A stretch of DNA of 7,616 nucleotides from Acholeplasmatales bacterium (lineage in GTDB: Bacteria > Bacillota_I > Bacilli_A > Acholeplasmatales > Anaeroplasmataceae): positions 1 to 7,616 of the forward strand of contig JAEELC010000098.1 of assembly GCA_016288675.1 (NCBI GenBank), given 5' to 3'. The position numbers and the translations under genes are program-made. The notes beneath the pieces are model-generated. The model ran no database searches. It had not been told where the DNA came from and was given only the letters and a program-made list of their open reading frames with translations. Shown here one piece after another: positions 5,124 through 7,616 of this stretch (the first letter of the stretch is position 1; each line of letters begins with the position of its first letter).

Positions 5124-5959
5124 AAATATTCAATTAAATTCTTATATATTTCAGGTAATTCTTCATTCTTTCTTTTAATAATAGCTAAAGAAGTATATAA
5201 ATCAGAAGAATCAATTATCGAAGAATAAAGATTTGAATTTAATGTTTTATATGCTCCTTCTGGGACAATTGCATGTAAGTTTAAGCTTTTGGCAAGAAGA
5301 ATTGCAGTTTTTGCATCATCAACTAACGCTTTAACATTAAAATTTAAATCATTTTCTTTAAATAAACGCTTTAATGTATCATAGAAGCGTCTATATACTA
5401 CTAAATCATATTTAGATACATCATTTAATGTTATATTTTTGTCTATCATATCATTACTTGTAAAGACCATAGGCTCTTTTTCAAGTAATATATAATCATA
5501 TATTTCTTTATCAAAAGGAGTACGTGTGATAGCTAAATCTATTATTCTTTTATCTAATAAATCTAAAAGCTTAAAAGTATTAGCTTCTGTTATTTTAAAT
5601 GTTGTATGATTATATTTATTATAAAAATCTCTAAGCTTATTACCATATAATAAAGAAGTAGAGCTTGATACAGTACCTATATTTAAAACTTCTTTATTTT
5701 TATTACTTATATTATCTAAATCATCTTTTATAGTATTTGATAAAGCTAATATAGTAATAGCTTTTTCATATAATAGCTTTCCTTGCTCAGTTAAACGTAA
5801 TTGCTTACCACGTATAAATAAAGTTGTTTCAAGCTCATTTTCTAAAGATTTCATCATTCTAGATAATGGAGGTTGAGCAATATGTAAAACCTTACTAGCC
5901 TTTAAAATTGAACCTTCATCAACTACACTTTTAAAATATGATAATTCCTTTAAATCCAT
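5114..5959 (-). CDS. LysR-type transcriptional regulator
   Basis: A 281-residue DNA-binding regulator of the LysR family. The N-terminal winged helix-turn-helix spans about residues 1-60 (LKELSYFKSVVDEGSILKAS, then HIAQPPLSRMMKSLENELET and LFIRGKQLRLTEQGKLLYEKA). The linker helix runs to about 88, and a periplasmic-binding-protein-like effector domain to 281. The start is placed at 5959, not at the longer in-frame ATG at 6034, because the family begins a few residues before LSYF and a strong GGAGGT (5966-5971) sits 6 bases upstream of this ATG. The extra 25 residues of the longer form have no family counterpart and would run through the promoter region. It is divergent from an ABC exporter, the classic arrangement in which a LysR protein controls its neighbour and itself; that target is inferred. 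The effector is unknown. Confidence 0.92.
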   Translation of the reverse strand: MDLKELSYFKSVVDEGSILKASKVLHIAQPPLSRMMKSLENELETTLFIRGKQLRLTEQGKLLYEKAITILALSNTIKDDLDNISNKNKEVLNIGTVSSSTSLLYGNKLRDFYNKYNHTTFKITEANTFKLLDLLDKRIIDLAITRTPFDKEIYDYILLEKEPMVFTSNDMIDKNITLNDVSKYDLVVYRRFYDTLKRLFKENDLNFNVKALVDDAKTAILLAKSLNLHAIVPEGAYKTLNSNLYSSIIDSSDLYTSLAIIKRKNEELPEIYKNLIEYLKK

Positions 5960-6067
5960 TTCTATACCTCCAATAATATAGCATATACCAATAAAGTATA
6001 TATTTATAATATTGTTTATATATTGAGTATACATTAAAAAGTGATATAATGCAACTGGGTGATATTT
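5960..6067. promoter_or_regulatory. Divergent control region between lysR and the ABC exporter
   Basis: This 108-base, very AT-rich gap must hold promoters for both directions. Plus strand: TTGAGT (6023-6028), a 16-base spacer, and the extended -10 TGATATAAT (6042-6050), giving a start near 6057. Minus strand: only a weak -10, TATACT (6000-5995), with no good -35. An imperfect dyad centred on AATATT (6008-6013, arms at about 5999-6022) and the palindrome GTATAC (6027-6032) overlapping the plus-strand -35 are candidate LysR-type operators (T-N11-A type). In such AT-rich DNA these can arise by chance. Confidence 0.55.
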
Positions 6068-7616
6068 ATGTTTACTTTATATAAGAAATATTTAAAGAAA
6101 TATAAAGTCCAAGTTTTCCTTGGTCCTTTATTCAAATTGTTTGAGGCTGTTTTTGAATTATTAGTCCCATTAATTATAAGAAATATGATTAATGAGGGTG
6201 TTAATGGAACATTAACTGGTGACGAAAAGATTAGATATATATTATTTAATGGTGGTTTATTAATCTTATTTACATTTATAGGATTATGTACTACTATTGT
6301 TTGTCAATTTTTTGCATCGCGTGCTAGCCAAGGCTTTGGTACAGCACTTAGAAATGATTTATTTAAACATATTAATACATTATCTTTTAAAGAAATAGAT
6401 AATTTTTCAACATCAAGTCTTTTAACAAGACTTAATAGCGATATTAATAATGTACAACAAAGTGTTGCAATGCTAATAAGACTTGTAATAAGAGCTCCTT
6501 TCTTAATTATAGGTGCTACAATATTATCATTTAATGTTAATTTCTATGCAGGATTAATTTTCTTATTTGCTGGTATATTATTATTTGCAATTATATTCTT
6601 AATTATGATTATCCAAGTAAAGAAGAATAGAATACAACAACAAAAGATGGATACTATTACAAATATAACAAAAGAGAATATATCTGGAAATAGAGTAGTT
6701 AGAGCCTTTAATAGACAAAAATATGAATTTGAACGTTTTGTTGATGAAAATGTATCATTAAAAAATGTTCAAGTTAGAATTGGTAGATTAAACGCACTTT
6801 TAAATCCGCTTGTATTTATTACAACTAATGCGGCAATTATATTAGTATTATATGTATGTGGAATTGCGTTTAAGAATGGTACTATACTTCAAGGTGATGT
6901 TACTGCATTATATAATTACTTACTTCAAATTCAAATTGCAGTAATGGTAGTTGCTAATCTTGTTGTAGTATTTACAAAAGCTAAAGCTTCTAGTGCACGT
7001 ATTAATGAAGTATTTAATACAGAAAGCTCTATTGTTAGCGGGTGCGAAACAACAAAGCTTAACAATACTCCTTTAGTTCTTAAGAACGTATCATTTAGAT
7101 ATAATAAGGATTCGTTAGACGCTTTACATGATATAAGTGTAGAAATAAAAGAAGGAATGACATTAGGTATTATTGGTGGTACTGGTAGTGGTAAGACTAC
7201 ATTCAGTTCTTTAATTAATAGATTCTATGATATAGATAGTGGTGAAATCTTATTATTTGGTAGAAATATTAAAGATTATGACTTATCATTTGTAAGAAGT
7301 GAGATATCTCAAGTCTTCCAAAAATCTGTATTATTTAAGGGTACACTTAGACATAATTTAAAGCTTGCTAAAAAAGATGCTACTGATAAAGAATTATTAA
7401 AAGCGCTAGAAATTGCACAAGCTAAAGAATTTGTTGATCATTTAGATAATGGTCTTGATACAATTATTTATCAAGGTGGTAAAAACTTATCTGGAGGACA
7501 ACGTCAAAGATTATCAATAGCTCGAGCTATTGTTAAAGATAGTGATATACTAGTATTAGATGATACTAAATCTGCATTAGATTTTAGAACAAGTAAATTA
7601 TTGACAGCATCTTTAA
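6068..7616 (+). CDS. ABC exporter half-transporter, degenerate-site subunit (3' end outside window)
   Basis: The first 516 residues of a fused membrane/ATPase half-transporter resembling TM287, LmrC or BmrC, the subunits of heterodimeric multidrug or lipid exporters. The transmembrane domain covers about residues 12-305: hydrophobic segments near 15-37, 58-82, 138-182 (two helices), 243-268 and 283-303, with the coupling-helix motif ENISGNRVVRAFNRQ at 203-217. The ATPase domain follows: A-loop Tyr345, Walker A GGTGSGKT at 370-377, Q-loop Gln418, signature LSGGQRQR at 474-481, Walker B ILVLD at 494-498, and D-loop SALD at 502-505. Position 499, the usual catalytic Glu, is Asp, marking the non-hydrolysing site of heterodimers; a canonical partner should follow downstream. 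The start ATG has GGGTGAT at 6057-6063 as a moderate ribosome binding site. The frame is open to the last base; the H-loop lies beyond the window. Control by the divergent LysR protein is likely but not proven. Confidence 0.92.
   Translation, partial: MFTLYKKYLKKYKVQVFLGPLFKLFEAVFELLVPLIIRNMINEGVNGTLTGDEKIRYILFNGGLLILFTFIGLCTTIVCQFFASRASQGFGTALRNDLFKHINTLSFKEIDNFSTSSLLTRLNSDINNVQQSVAMLIRLVIRAPFLIIGATILSFNVNFYAGLIFLFAGILLFAIIFLIMIIQVKKNRIQQQKMDTITNITKENISGNRVVRAFNRQKYEFERFVDENVSLKNVQVRIGRLNALLNPLVFITTNAAIILVLYVCGIAFKNGTILQGDVTALYNYLLQIQIAVMVVANLVVVFTKAKASSARINEVFNTESSIVSGCETTKLNNTPLVLKNVSFRYNKDSLDALHDISVEIKEGMTLGIIGGTGSGKTTFSSLINRFYDIDSGEILLFGRNIKDYDLSFVRSEISQVFQKSVLFKGTLRHNLKLAKKDATDKELLKALEIAQAKEFVDHLDNGLDTIIYQGGKNLSGGQRQRLSIARAIVKDSDILVLDDTKSALDFRTSKLLTASL

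Noticed and set aside
5960..6034. Longer lysR start at 6034 adding 25 residues
   Set aside because: The extra residues have no counterpart in LysR proteins, the segment is promoter DNA, and the ATG at 5959 has a strong GGAGGT with ideal spacing.
6049..6067. Upstream ATG at 6049 as the exporter start
   Set aside because: It is out of frame with the transporter and overlaps the -10 box.
1..7616. Mycoplasma-type code with TGA read as Trp
   Set aside because: Trp is encoded by TGG throughout and no gene has an in-frame TGA; the only TGA read is the transposase stop.
1..7616. CRISPR array, tRNA or rRNA genes, replication origin
   Set aside because: No regularly spaced repeats, tRNA-like cloverleaf, conserved rRNA segment or DnaA-box cluster was seen on either strand.

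Overview
The window comes from a very AT-rich, low-GC Gram-positive-type bacterium. The signs are a Firmicutes-style T-box leader on an amino-acid gene, strong GGAGG-type ribosome binding sites, U-tailed intrinsic terminators, and heavy TTA and AGA codon use. Tryptophan is written as TGG in all the genes and no reading frame contains an in-frame TGA, so nothing points to a Mycoplasma-type code. An uncultured gut lineage near Erysipelotrichia or the Mollicutes-related Bacilli fits, but this is inference from composition and gene style only.

Left end (1-750): the last 31 codons of an IS3-family transposase and probably the right end of that insertion sequence. Next come two small overlapping genes of unknown function (93-383 and 367-705), closed by a clear terminator. 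The first of these seems to begin inside insertion-sequence DNA, so it is probably 5'-truncated or chimeric. Positions 750-2195 hold a MATE-family efflux transporter with its own promoter. Positions 2213-2464 hold a strong promoter and a complete T-box riboswitch with an AAC (asparagine) specifier. It controls asnA, ammonia-dependent asparagine synthetase (2486-3490), which also ends in a terminator.

Right half: an unrecognised 108-residue protein (3595-3921) with its own terminator, then a 368-residue tocopherol-cyclase-family protein (3990-5096). That gene converges on a LysR-type regulator on the minus strand (5114-5959), and one 12-bp perfect hairpin spans both stop codons. Divergent from the regulator is an ABC exporter half-transporter (6068 to the window end, incomplete). 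Its Walker B catalytic position is Asp rather than Glu, as in the degenerate subunit of heterodimeric exporters, so a partner gene is expected just outside the window.

The genes are mostly single transcription units separated by terminators. Functional links visible in the sequence are the T-box with asnA, the LysR regulator with the divergent exporter (inferred), and the coupled small gene pair. I found no CRISPR array, tRNA, rRNA or obvious new defence system. The least explained parts are the IS-adjacent small gene pair, the 108-residue orphan and the role of the tocopherol-cyclase-like protein.
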